A stretch of 36,103 nt of DNA from CALZFJ01 sp051878575 (GCA_051878575.1 JBJEKJ010000058.1:1-36103); one strand, 5' to 3'. Shown: positions 1-7,935, counted from the first letter of the stretch. The notes: generated from the letters alone by a model not told the origin. Translations and numbers: made by a program.

Positions 1-190
1 AAGAGTATTTATCGGTCTTGCCCTTGTCGGCTGTCGTGCCAAGGCACTGATTTCACTGACGTGCTTTCCCTCACGTTCGGCAATGCTCAAACAAGTTTGG
101 CATTGCTCTCACTTAATCGGTCAAGTGCCATTCGCTCCTGATTGCAGTGTAAAATCAATCGCGCCTCGGATTATTTTCGCTGATACATGT
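1..190. other. Structured, possibly repetitive element without a certain gene
   Basis: No convincing gene is seen here. One plus-strand frame is open from base 2 to the stop at 242-244 but has no visible start inside the window, so it could be the tail of an upstream gene or chance. The DNA is rich in inverted repeats. GCAATGCTCAAAC (about 82-94) pairs with GTTTGGCATTGC (about 97-108) apart from one bulged base, and shorter pairs such as CGTG/CACG flank it. This looks like a folded intergenic element or dispersed repeat, but only one copy is visible here. Confidence 0.3.
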
Positions 191-208
191 GTTTTTTATG
201 AGCAGATA

Positions 209-240
209 TTTTATTTCACCGAAAAATTTCGTATTTTTGC
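209..240 (+). promoter_or_regulatory. Bacteroidota-type promoter for the small secreted protein
   Basis: A -7 box TATTTTTGC lies at 232-240, with a T-run (TTTT, 209-212) 19 nt upstream as a weak -33 element. This fits the TTTG / TAnnTTTG pattern of the Bacteroidota primary sigma factor. Transcription would start near 247, which favours the ATG at 321 over the upstream ATG at 189. Confidence 0.5.
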
Positions 241-320
241 ATAAAAGTAGCAACAGCCATTTTCTTCGGTGGAATTTTGCAAGCCGGTGCGTGGTGTTCT
301 ACTTTTTCATCTGCGGCATT

Positions 321-650
321 ATGTTAAAAAGGTTATTGACTATAGCAATTATTGCGATACAATGCGCTTTCGCAGCCATCGCCTTAGAATCTGAAGGGCG
401 AATGGCGATGCAGCCCATATCGGCATCGGAGGCTACAATCGATGCCGAGTGTATCAACGTGAACGGACAGATAGTCACCATCACCAACGTCACTTCAGCC
501 TATTGCGTCTACAACGTCTACTGCGTCACCGGGCAATCTGTAAAGGTCATTCGCCTCGGCGCAGGCGCTCATGTCTCTTTTGAGTTGCCAAAGGGATTCT
601 ATGTGGTGAAGTGCAACAACGAATGGTCTCGGAAAATAATTGTGAGGTAG
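321..650 (+). CDS. Small secreted protein resembling a lone T9SS-type C-terminal domain
   Basis: This encodes a 109-residue protein. The frame extends upstream to an ATG at 189, but that lies before the apparent promoter and lacks a signal. The start at 321 gives a clean Sec signal peptide, residues 1 to about 21, with MLKR as the basic part and a hydrophobic core of L, I and A. The mature part, about 88 residues, reads like the beta-sandwich tail (Por secretion tail, TIGR04183-like, or the related DUF6383 type). It has a V-x-G-x-x-V-x-I-x-N start, a VYN-x-x-CVTGQ middle and the ending GFYVVK plus KIIVR. Normally such domains are appended to large cargo proteins, but here almost nothing else is present. 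Four cysteines in the mature part could form disulfides. It lies 80 bases before the pullulanase on the same strand and may be co-transcribed. The function is unknown, and the CTD assignment rests on pattern resemblance only. Confidence 0.6.
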   Translation: MLKRLLTIAIIAIQCAFAAIALESEGRMAMQPISASEATIDAECINVNGQIVTITNVTSAYCVYNVYCVTGQSVKVIRLGAGAHVSFELPKGFYVVKCNNEWSRKIIVR

Positions 651-730
651 CGCCCTTCGCCGCAAAGCCTCACGCCCGCTCAGAAATGTAACAACTAAAG
701 TATTCACTTATAACCATTTGAAACTATCTC

Positions 731-2776
731 ATGAAGAATCTTCTAATCAACGTATGCGCATCGGCATGTGGAATTATGTCGATAGCGGCTATACCACAGA
801 ATGTTATGGCACAACCTAAAATTTCACCTGCAATAGTAGAGTCGTTTGCAGAAATGCCCACCTACAGTGGCGAGGACCTCGAATTGACTATCGACAACAA
901 GGGTTACCACTTCCGTCTTTGGTCGCCAATGGCCGAGGAGGTGAGGCTCAATTTCTATGTAAGCGGCACAGGTGGCAAGCCGTTTGCCCACGCTTCGCTG
1001 AGCCCTAATGCGGCTACCGGTGTGTGGAGCCTCGACACCACCGACAATATGATGGACAAATTCTACACATTCAGCGTAAAATATCGAGGAAAATGGCTCG
1101 ACGAGACTCCGGGAGTATGGGCTAAGGCTGTGGGCGTCAATGGACATCGCGCCGCCATAATCGATTTTGCAAAGACAAATCCTGCCGGTTGGGAAGCCGA
1201 TCACGGACCGGTGGTGAGGCATTTCACCGATGTGATTCTTTACGAGATGCACCATAGGGATTTCTCCATGCACCGCAACTCGGGAATAACCAATAAGGGC
1301 AAATTCGTGGCTATGCTTGAGAATGGCGCACTCTCTCTCAACGGCGAGCGCACCGGCATCGACCATCTGAAGGAATTGGGCATCACTCATGTGCATATAC
1401 TCCCGTCGTTCGACTACAACAGCGTCGACGAGAGCCAACTGCCGTCAAACCAATATAACTGGGGATATGACCCTATCAACTACAATGTGCCCGACGGATC
1501 CTACTCCACCAATCCGGCTTGTCCTTACACCCGAATCCGTGAGATGAAGATGATGGTACAGGCTCTGCACAAGGCGGGAATAGGCGTGGTGATGGACGTG
1601 GTGTACAACCACACAGGAATTACGGCGGGCTCCAACTTCGAGCTTACGGCTCCGGGATACTACTATCGTCAACGTCCCGACGGAACCTACTCCGACGCAT
1701 CGGCTTGTGGCAACGAGACGGCAAGCGACCGCCAACAAATGCGTAACTTTATCATCAACTCGGTGAAATACTGGACACGCGAGTATCACATCGACGGGTT
1801 CCGCTTCGACCTTATGGCGATACACGATATCGAGACAATGACCGAGGTTGCCGCCGCCATAAAGACTATCAACCCTTCGGCGTTCGTATATGGCGAGGGA
1901 TGGACGGCCGACGAATCTCCGCTGCCTGTCGAGAAGCGTGCCCTGAAGGTGAATGTGTCAAAGATGAAGGATATTGCAGTGTTTAGCGACGACATTCGCG
2001 ATGCCGTGAAGGGTCACTACTCCAATGCTGCCGACCGTGGCTTCGCAAGCGGCAAGCCCGGCAATGAGGAGACGGTGAAAATAGGAATCGTGGCTTCCAC
2101 AGCCCACCCGCAGGTTGACTACTCGAAAGGCAACAACGCCACTGAGGCCTACGCCACGTCGCCTGAGCAAATTGTGAACTATGTGTCGTGCCACGACGAT
2201 CTATGCCTGACCGACAAACTCGCAAAATCCATGGATAATTCCACCGAGGCTGAGCGCCTTGCAGTAGCGAAGTTGGCTCAGACAATCGTATTCACCTCGC
2301 AAGGCACACCGTTCATGTTCTGCGGCGAGGAGGTATTCCGCAACAAGAAAGGCGTTCACAATAGTTTCAAGTCGCCCGACGACATCAATGCCATCGACTG
2401 GAACCAAAAAAAGACTTATCGCGACCAGTTTGACTACTACCGCAGTCTCATCGCTCTGCGTAAGGCTCATCCGGCATTCCGCATGACCTCGGCCGAGGAT
2501 ATAGCCAAAAATATAAAATTCGACAAATCGGCCACAACTAATCTTATCTCCTACTCCATCCTCAACAATGCCAACGGCGACAGTTGGAAGGAGATTAAAT
2601 TGGTGTTCAATGGCAATGCCTCTGCACAAACCGTGAAAGTGAACAAGGTGAGAAAAGGCTCGTGGAAAGTGATTGCCCGCGACGGCAAGCTCAATCCCGA
2701 GGGTATCGGAGAATTCGCCGGTGGTGAAATCACCCTTGCCCCCTACTCTGCCCTAATCCTCGCCACTGAGAAATAG
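731..2776 (+). CDS. pulA: Secreted type I pullulanase (GH13)
   Basis: This encodes a 681-residue alpha-1,6-glucan debranching enzyme that would cleave pullulan, starch or glycogen branch points. The first ~28 residues form a Sec signal peptide (cleavage near VMAQ), so it acts in the periplasm or at the surface. An N-terminal CBM48-like domain spans about residues 50-150. The pullulanase type I signature YNWGYDP is at 242-248. The GH13 catalytic regions are complete: DVVYNH 289-294, DGFRFD with nucleophile D360, the acid/base E389 in YGEGW, and the H488-D489 pair. A C-terminal beta-sandwich follows the barrel. Length and motif order are normal for the family. No SusC/SusD genes are nearby, so it is not part of a visible starch-utilisation locus. 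A strong terminator follows. The family call is secure; the exact substrate is inferred. Confidence 0.9.
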   Translation: MKNLLINVCASACGIMSIAAIPQNVMAQPKISPAIVESFAEMPTYSGEDLELTIDNKGYHFRLWSPMAEEVRLNFYVSGTGGKPFAHASLSPNAATGVWSLDTTDNMMDKFYTFSVKYRGKWLDETPGVWAKAVGVNGHRAAIIDFAKTNPAGWEADHGPVVRHFTDVILYEMHHRDFSMHRNSGITNKGKFVAMLENGALSLNGERTGIDHLKELGITHVHILPSFDYNSVDESQLPSNQYNWGYDPINYNVPDGSYSTNPACPYTRIREMKMMVQALHKAGIGVVMDVVYNHTGITAGSNFELTAPGYYYRQRPDGTYSDASACGNETASDRQQMRNFIINSVKYWTREYHIDGFRFDLMAIHDIETMTEVAAAIKTINPSAFVYGEGWTADESPLPVEKRALKVNVSKMKDIAVFSDDIRDAVKGHYSNAADRGFASGKPGNEETVKIGIVASTAHPQVDYSKGNNATEAYATSPEQIVNYVSCHDDLCLTDKLAKSMDNSTEAERLAVAKLAQTIVFTSQGTPFMFCGEEVFRNKKGVHNSFKSPDDINAIDWNQKKTYRDQFDYYRSLIALRKAHPAFRMTSAEDIAKNIKFDKSATTNLISYSILNNANGDSWKEIKLVFNGNASAQTVKVNKVRKGSWKVIARDGKLNPEGIGEFAGGEITLAPYSALILATEK

Positions 2777-2802
2777 CATCAGCTACTCCACATTACTAAC
2801 GT

Positions 2803-2841
2803 CAACCCCGGAAGGCAAACAACTTCCGGGGTTGCCATTTT
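2803..2841 (+). terminator. Intrinsic terminator after the pullulanase gene
   Basis: A perfect 12-bp stem, CAACCCCGGAAG (2803-2814) with CTTCCGGGGTTG (2823-2834), encloses an 8-nt loop. It is followed by a T-containing tail (CCATTTTAT). Confidence 0.85.
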
Positions 2842-3033
2842 ATAGCCGTCATCCTTAGTCCCGCACCGCAGCTATCACCGTCCATAGCTGATTGCGCTCG
2901 GATTGAGGGGAAAAAGACCCGACCGCCAAGTAATCAGCAGCCGAGCCTTATATCTTTGCTCCCGTCAACTTTAATCGGCCGGCAACAATAATTTGTATTT
3001 TAACACTTACATTCTGTTTTCCCATATCATAAG

Positions 3034-3066
3034 TTTGTACATTACATTGGGATTTAGTAAATTTGC
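3034..3066 (+). promoter_or_regulatory. Strong-match Bacteroidota promoter before the AT-rich island
   Basis: TTTG at 3034-3037 is followed after exactly 20 nt by TAAATTTGC at 3058-3066. This is one of the best consensus matches in the window. Initiation near 3073 leaves an 18-nt leader before the ATG at 3091. It probably drives the small ORF and may read into the glycosyltransferase. Confidence 0.7.
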
Positions 3067-3090
3067 AAAAGATTAAACCTATTGTTGATA

Positions 3091-3339
3091 ATGAAGAAAC
3101 ATGCTATAAAGGCGGACGCAACCATGATTAAAAATGTTACAAATAGGATAAAAACCGAACATAAAAAGTACAAACAATGCAAAACGATGTCCATCATTAT
3201 AGAGCAATTCTGTAAGGACGGGAGGTTGCAGTGTCATCTAAAATCTAAAGCGTCAAAGATCAGATTGGACGATATGGTCCATAATATAATATCAGGCATC
3301 TTTGCCCCTTTGCCATTGTGTTGTGTTCCAAGAATATAG
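3091..3339 (+). CDS. Small hypothetical basic protein of unknown function
   Basis: This is an 82-residue frame starting at the ATG at 3091; an upstream TTG at 3082 is less likely. I do not recognise a family. The protein is lysine-rich in its first half (KTEHKKYKQCK), has five cysteines and no clear signal peptide or membrane span; its end is hydrophobic. A consensus promoter sits just upstream, which is the main support for it being expressed. Its base composition is AT-rich like the glycosyltransferase downstream and unlike the flanking housekeeping genes, so both may have arrived together. It could be a leader peptide, a truncated gene or a real small protein. Confidence that it is a real gene is low. 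Confidence 0.35.
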   Translation: MKKHAIKADATMIKNVTNRIKTEHKKYKQCKTMSIIIEQFCKDGRLQCHLKSKASKIRLDDMVHNIISGIFAPLPLCCVPRI

Positions 3340-3506
3340 ACATCACCTGAGAGCCACATATATTCGTCCCTTTGCATTGTTCATCCTATCAATTTTTTTT
3401 GCGATTTGCAGATATGCATAGCCACATATCAATAGATTTCAATCTGATAGTTACATAGTAAAATGTTAATAGTTCACAACTTTTAATTTGTATATAAATT
3501 ATAAAT
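3340..3506 (+). other. AT-rich leader region with a 10-bp direct repeat
   Basis: This non-coding stretch lies before the glycosyltransferase. The 10-mer AGCCACATAT occurs twice in direct orientation, at 3352-3361 and 3420-3429. The last ~40 bases are nearly pure A/T, typical of a translation-start leader in this phylum. I see no clear terminator and no clean -7 box, so the glycosyltransferase may depend on the promoter at 3034-3066. Confidence 0.4.
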
Positions 3507-4736
3507 ATGAAGATATTACTTATTGATGTTTACAATTATCACAAAGGTGGAGCAGAGACAGTTTGTTTCAACACAGGCAGAGCATTAGTAGATAGAGGGC
3601 ATAACGTCATTTATTTTACTCTAAAATGGAAAGAAAATAATCCTTCACCTTACAATAAATATTTTCCGGAATCAAAAGAGACAAGGAAAGGGCCATTTAA
3701 ACAAGTCAAGAATGGCGTCAACTACTTTTATCATTTTGAGGCAGCAAAAAAAATTGAAAAATTGATAGTGGACGAAAAACCCGATCTAGCTCACATTCAC
3801 CTCTTGTGGGGACAGATAACTCCATCAATTTTTCCTGTTCTAAAAAAATACAATATTCCTATTGTCTTTACCGTGCACGATTACAGAATCGTATGTCCCG
3901 CTTATACGTTTCGTGACGGCAGCGGAAGAATCTGTGAAGATTGTATGGGAAAACTATTCTATAAATGTTTTACTCACACATGCTGCAAAGGCAGTAAAAT
4001 ATTAAGTATCATAATGATGGCTGAGCAATATTTCCGCAATAGATTCTTTAATCCCGCAAAATATATTGCAGGCTTTATATATGTAAGCAACTTTGCAAGA
4101 GATATCCATGAGAAATATATGCCGGAAATAAAAGAGATTCCCCATATTACGCTCTATAATTTTGCAGAGTCAATTGTATCTAAACCTAAATGTTGTCCAA
4201 AAGACAAATATTTTTTGTTTTTCGGGCGATTATCCTACGAAAAAGGTGTTATAACTCTACTTAAGGCAGTTAAAGATATCCCCGGCTGCAAATTAAAAAT
4301 AGTAGGAACAGGGCCAAAGGAAAATGAGCTTAAAGAATTTACTATGACTTATAAAATGAACAATGTAGAGTTTTTGGGTTATAAAAAGGGGACTGAATTA
4401 ACCGAATTGGTATCTAATGCATATTGCGTTGTTATACCATCAGAATGGTATGAAAACAATCCCATGACTATTATTGAATCATATTCTGTAGGAACTCCTG
4501 TAATAGGAGCCAAAATAGGGGGCATTCCTGAAATCATAATTAATGGTCAGACCGGCTTTCTGTTTGAAAGTGGCAATTTTGATGATTTGAAGAATAAAAT
4601 TCAAATCGCAATGAAATTGTCTCAGGATGAATACAAAGCACTAAGTGAGGGAGCCATTAAATTTGCCCGTGATTATTTGAGCATAAATAGATATATGCCA
4701 AAGTTGATTTCATTCTACGAACAATTTATAAAATAA
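3507..4736 (+). CDS. Glycosyltransferase family 4 (GT-B fold)
   Basis: This encodes a 409-residue GT4 enzyme, presumably adding a sugar to a lipid-linked surface polysaccharide on the cytoplasmic face. The N-terminal domain carries KGGAE (residues 13-17) and HDYRIVCP (124-131), followed by a cysteine cluster (C130, C143, C146, C154, C159, C160) seen in a GT4 subgroup. The nucleotide-sugar half carries FFGRLSYEKG (from 239) and the EX7E motif with E316 and E324 in a WYENNP context. Length is complete. The gene is visibly more AT-rich than its neighbours, with many ATA, AGA and AAA codons, which suggests horizontal acquisition. Its stop overlaps the ATG of a broken second glycosyltransferase (TAATG), so this was once part of a larger polysaccharide operon. 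The acceptor and donor sugars cannot be read from the sequence. Confidence 0.88.
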   Translation: MKILLIDVYNYHKGGAETVCFNTGRALVDRGHNVIYFTLKWKENNPSPYNKYFPESKETRKGPFKQVKNGVNYFYHFEAAKKIEKLIVDEKPDLAHIHLLWGQITPSIFPVLKKYNIPIVFTVHDYRIVCPAYTFRDGSGRICEDCMGKLFYKCFTHTCCKGSKILSIIMMAEQYFRNRFFNPAKYIAGFIYVSNFARDIHEKYMPEIKEIPHITLYNFAESIVSKPKCCPKDKYFLFFGRLSYEKGVITLLKAVKDIPGCKLKIVGTGPKENELKEFTMTYKMNNVEFLGYKKGTELTELVSNAYCVVIPSEWYENNPMTIIESYSVGTPVIGAKIGGIPEIIINGQTGFLFESGNFDDLKNKIQIAMKLSQDEYKALSEGAIKFARDYLSINRYMPKLISFYEQFIK

Positions 4737-4792
4737 TGAGAATTGTTGTCACAGGTATTCGTGGCATACCGAATATCAGGGGTAGAGTGTAG
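4736..4792 (+). pseudogene. Remnant of a second glycosyltransferase N-terminus
   Basis: An ATG overlaps the stop of the upstream glycosyltransferase and opens an 18-codon frame, MRIVVTGIRGIPNIRGRV, then TAG. The start closely matches the well-known N-terminus of GT4 enzymes that begin MKIVVTGTRGIP followed by N/D-IQGGVE. Shifting the frame after PNI restores QGVE, so a small deletion has shifted the frame and the rest of the gene is missing. Within about 150 bases the sequence reaches the trpS promoter. This is a fossil of a polysaccharide gene, not a functional one. Confidence 0.65.
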
Positions 4793-4878
4793 CCGCAATG
4801 CGAAGATCTGTTTCCTTGAAGATGTTTCCTATTGAAGATGCTTCCTCGCATCTCGGCAAAATCATTCAAGTAAACTTG

Positions 4879-4910
4879 TTGCTTTTGTGCTCGATTTGCA
4901 CTATCTTTGC
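4879..4910 (+). promoter_or_regulatory. trpS promoter
   Basis: The -7 box TATCTTTGC lies at 4902-4910, with a TTG at 4879-4881 about 20 nt upstream as a weak -33 element. Initiation near 4917 leaves an A-rich leader of about 25 nt before the trpS ATG at 4942. Confidence 0.65.
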
Positions 4911-4941
4911 ATAATAAACAAAAAACATAATACATATAATA

Positions 4942-6042
4942 ATGAACCAAAAAATCATTCTTACCGGCGACCGTCCAACCGGACGTCTGCACATAGGACA
5001 CTATGTGGGATCGCTTCGCCGCCGTGTGGAACTTCAGAACTCCGGAGAATACGACAAGATATTCATAATGATTGCCGACGCGCAGGCTCTTACCGACAAC
5101 GCCGACAATCCCGAAAAAATACGCCAAAACGTGATTGAGGTGGCTCTCGACTACCTTGCCTGCGGCTTGGACCCTGAAAAGTCGACCATCTTCATACAAT
5201 CGGCCGTGCCCGAACTCACCGAATTGGCTTTCTACTACATGAACCTTGTGACGGTGTCGCGCCTGCAACGCAACCCGACGGTGAAAACCGAGATTCAGAT
5301 GCGCAACTTCGAGACTTCGATTCCGGTGGGATTCTTCACTTATCCCATCAGTCAGGCATCAGATATCACGGCGTTCAAAGCCACCACGGTGCCTGTGGGC
5401 GAGGACCAAAAGCCGATGCTCGAGCAAACTATGGAAATAGTGCGCCGATTCAACTACATCTACGGCGACACTCTCGTGGAGCCTCAAATCCTGCTCCCCG
5501 ACAACGCCGCATGCCTGCGCCTGCCGGGAACCGACGGAAAGGCTAAAATGAGCAAGTCGCTCGGCAACTGCATATACCTCAGCGACAGTGCCGACGAGGT
5601 GAAGAAAAAAATCCGCTCAATGTACACCGACCCCGACCATCTGCGCGTTCAGGACCCCGGAAAGGTGGAGGGTAACACTGTGTTCACCTATCTTGACGCT
5701 TTCTGCACGCAGGACCATGTGGACAGATTCTTGCCCGACTATGACTCGCTCGAGGCTCTCAAAGAGCACTACCGCCGCGGCGGACTTGGCGACGTGAAGT
5801 GCAAGACATTCCTCAACGCCGTGATGGAAGACGTGCTGGCTCCGATTCGCGCCCGCCGCAAAGAATATGAGAAGGACATTCCCGCCGTCTACGACATGCT
5901 TCGGAAAGGCTGTGAGGTAGCTCGCGCACAAGCGGCCATCACCCTATCCGACGTGCGCAAGGCAATGAAAATAAATTATTTCGACGACGCCGAGCTAATC
6001 GCCGAGCAGGCAAAGCGATTTGCAGAGCATAGCAATGATTGA
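4942..6042 (+). CDS. trpS: Tryptophanyl-tRNA synthetase
   Basis: This 366-residue class I aminoacyl-tRNA synthetase charges tRNA-Trp with tryptophan using ATP. The Rossmann-fold signatures are intact: HIGH at 17-20 (after GDRPTGRL) and KMSKS at 202-206. The family-typical PVGEDQ is at 151-156. It is slightly longer than the ~330 residues of E. coli TrpS, as seen in many Bacteroidota. It has its own promoter and lies immediately after the fossil glycosyltransferase. Only 54 bases separate it from the fumarase gene, with no terminator seen, so the two may share a transcript. No T-box or trp leader is visible. Confidence 0.96.
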   Translation: MNQKIILTGDRPTGRLHIGHYVGSLRRRVELQNSGEYDKIFIMIADAQALTDNADNPEKIRQNVIEVALDYLACGLDPEKSTIFIQSAVPELTELAFYYMNLVTVSRLQRNPTVKTEIQMRNFETSIPVGFFTYPISQASDITAFKATTVPVGEDQKPMLEQTMEIVRRFNYIYGDTLVEPQILLPDNAACLRLPGTDGKAKMSKSLGNCIYLSDSADEVKKKIRSMYTDPDHLRVQDPGKVEGNTVFTYLDAFCTQDHVDRFLPDYDSLEALKEHYRRGGLGDVKCKTFLNAVMEDVLAPIRARRKEYEKDIPAVYDMLRKGCEVARAQAAITLSDVRKAMKINYFDDAELIAEQAKRFAEHSND

Positions 6043-6096
6043 ATCGGAATAGCGACAATAGCAACTAAAATTAACATTATAATACCCAAATAAATT

Positions 6097-7740
6097 ATGG
6101 CAGCAATTCCCGAATTTAAGTATCAGGCTCCATTTCCATTAGGTCCCGACGATACTGAATATTATCTGCTTACGAAAGACTATGTGTCGGTAAGCGAGTT
6201 TGAAGGCAAGCCTATCCTGAAAATTGAGAAAGAGGGCTTGACAAGAATGGCAAATCAGGCATTCCGCGACGTATCGTTCATGCTCCGCCGCTCGCACAAC
6301 GAGCAGGTTGCAAAAATACTCAGCGACCCTGAGGCAAGCGAGAACGACAAGTATGTAGCGCTCACATTCTTGCGCAATGCCGAAGTCGCATGCAAGGGCA
6401 AGCTCCCTTTGTGTCAGGACACCGGCACGGCAATCATCCACGGTGAGAAAGGACAGCAAGTGTGGACCGGATACTGCGACGAGGAGGCTCTCTCGCGCGG
6501 CGTATTCGACACCTACACTCAGGAGAATCTGCGCTACTCACAGAATGCGCCGCTCAACATGTACGACGAGGTGAACACCAAGTGCAACCTTCCGGCACAA
6601 ATCGACATCGAGGCTACCGAGGGTATGGAATACAAATTCCTGTGCGTGACCAAAGGCGGCGGCTCAGCCAATAAGACATACCTCTACCAAGAGACCAAGG
6701 CACTGCTGAATCCGGCTACTTTGGTGCCTTTCCTCGTGGAGAAAATGAAGACTCTCGGCACTGCTGCATGTCCTCCCTATCACATCGCTTTCGTGATTGG
6801 CGGCACATCGGCCGAGAAGAACCTGCTCACCGTGAAATTGGCCTCAACACACTACTACGACAACCTGCCTACTACCGGCAATGAGGGCGGACGCGCATTC
6901 CGCGACGTCGAGCTTGAGAAGAAAGTGCTTGAGGAGGCTCACAAAATTGGACTTGGTGCTCAATTTGGCGGCAAATATCTCGCACACGACGTGCGTATCG
7001 TTCGTCTGCCACGCCACGGGGCCTCGTGCCCGGTAGGAATGGGCGTGAGCTGCTCTGCCGACCGCAATATCAAGTGTAAAATCAATAAGGATGGTATCTG
7101 GATTGAGAAGCTCGACGACAACCCGACAGAGCTGATCCCCGAGGAACTGCGCAACGCAGGCGAGGGCAACGCCGTGAAAATCGACCTCAACCAGCCTATG
7201 AGCGAGATTCTGAAGGAACTCGACAAATATCCGGTATCGACACGCCTGTCGCTCAACGGAACAATCATCGTGGGCCGCGACATTGCTCACGCCAAGCTGA
7301 AAGAGCGCCTCGACAACGGAGAGGAGCTGCCTGAATATATCAAGAATCACCCGATTTACTACGCAGGTCCGGCCAAGACTCCTGCCGGAATGGCTTGCGG
7401 CTCGATGGGACCGACTACAGCCGGACGCATGGACCCCTACGTCGATCTTTTCCAAAGCCACGGCGGAAGCATGGTGATGCTCGCAAAGGGCAACCGCAGT
7501 CAGGCTGTAACCGACGCTTGCAAGAAGCACGGCGGCTTCTACCTCGGCAGCATCGGCGGCCCGGCAGCCATCCTTGCACAGAACAATATCAAGAGCATCG
7601 AGTGTGTGGAGTATCCCGAACTCGGCATGGAGGCCATTTGGAAAATCGAGGTTGAGAACTTCCCGGCATTTATCCTCGTCGATAATAAGGGCAACGACTT
7701 CTTCACGCAAATCAAGCAAAAGAGCTGCAACTGCAAGTAA
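6097..7740 (+). CDS. fum: Class I (iron-sulfur) fumarate hydratase
   Basis: This 547-residue enzyme interconverts fumarate and malate. In anaerobic Bacteroidales it serves the reductive branch leading to succinate and propionate. It is the single-chain class I form, with both the alpha-like N-terminal and beta-like C-terminal domains. Three cysteines expected to hold the [4Fe-4S] cluster are present: C106 (in LCQDTGTA), C225 (in AACPPYH) and C319 (in GVSCS). Their spacing of 119 and 94 residues equals that recalled for the Leishmania enzyme (C133, C252, C346). The C-terminal domain shows GPTTAGRMDPY and the S-x-G-GPAA segment. A strong terminator follows. The oxygen-sensitive class I enzyme fits an anaerobe. 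Confidence 0.95.
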   Translation: MAAIPEFKYQAPFPLGPDDTEYYLLTKDYVSVSEFEGKPILKIEKEGLTRMANQAFRDVSFMLRRSHNEQVAKILSDPEASENDKYVALTFLRNAEVACKGKLPLCQDTGTAIIHGEKGQQVWTGYCDEEALSRGVFDTYTQENLRYSQNAPLNMYDEVNTKCNLPAQIDIEATEGMEYKFLCVTKGGGSANKTYLYQETKALLNPATLVPFLVEKMKTLGTAACPPYHIAFVIGGTSAEKNLLTVKLASTHYYDNLPTTGNEGGRAFRDVELEKKVLEEAHKIGLGAQFGGKYLAHDVRIVRLPRHGASCPVGMGVSCSADRNIKCKINKDGIWIEKLDDNPTELIPEELRNAGEGNAVKIDLNQPMSEILKELDKYPVSTRLSLNGTIIVGRDIAHAKLKERLDNGEELPEYIKNHPIYYAGPAKTPAGMACGSMGPTTAGRMDPYVDLFQSHGGSMVMLAKGNRSQAVTDACKKHGGFYLGSIGGPAAILAQNNIKSIECVEYPELGMEAIWKIEVENFPAFILVDNKGNDFFTQIKQKSCNCK

Positions 7741-7779
7741 TCGCAACGATTGACTTGCGCGCATAGCAATAATCTCATG

Positions 7780-7818
7780 CACTGCGACAACAAATCATCG
7801 GTTGTCGCAGTGTTTTTT
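7780..7818 (+). terminator. Intrinsic terminator after the fumarase gene
   Basis: A perfect 12-bp stem, CACTGCGACAAC (7780-7791) with GTTGTCGCAGTG (7801-7812), has a 9-nt loop and a TTTTTT tail (7813-7818). Confidence 0.93.
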
Positions 7819-7935
7819 ACACGTTTTTTATTGCCGAAAAAGGCATTTTTTCTGACGGAAAGCGGCATTTTAGCCACTTAGATGGTTATATAACGTTAAA
7901 AATATGCTTTTCGGCGATATTTCAGGCTCCAGATA

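Noticed and set aside
189..320. Upstream start (ATG at 189) for the small secreted protein
   Set aside because: It would place the promoter inside the gene and bury the signal peptide 44 residues from the N-terminus.
731..2776. Starch-utilisation (Sus-type) polysaccharide utilisation locus around the pullulanase
   Set aside because: No SusC/SusD pair or regulator lies next to it within the window.
4726..5268. Minus-strand frame opposite the start of trpS
   Set aside because: It overlaps the trpS promoter and the glycosyltransferase fossil and shows no domain.
6844..7782. Long minus-strand open frame (312 codons) opposite the fumarase gene
   Set aside because: It is antisense to a well-conserved enzyme and the protein looks random; GC-biased codons keep the reverse frame open.
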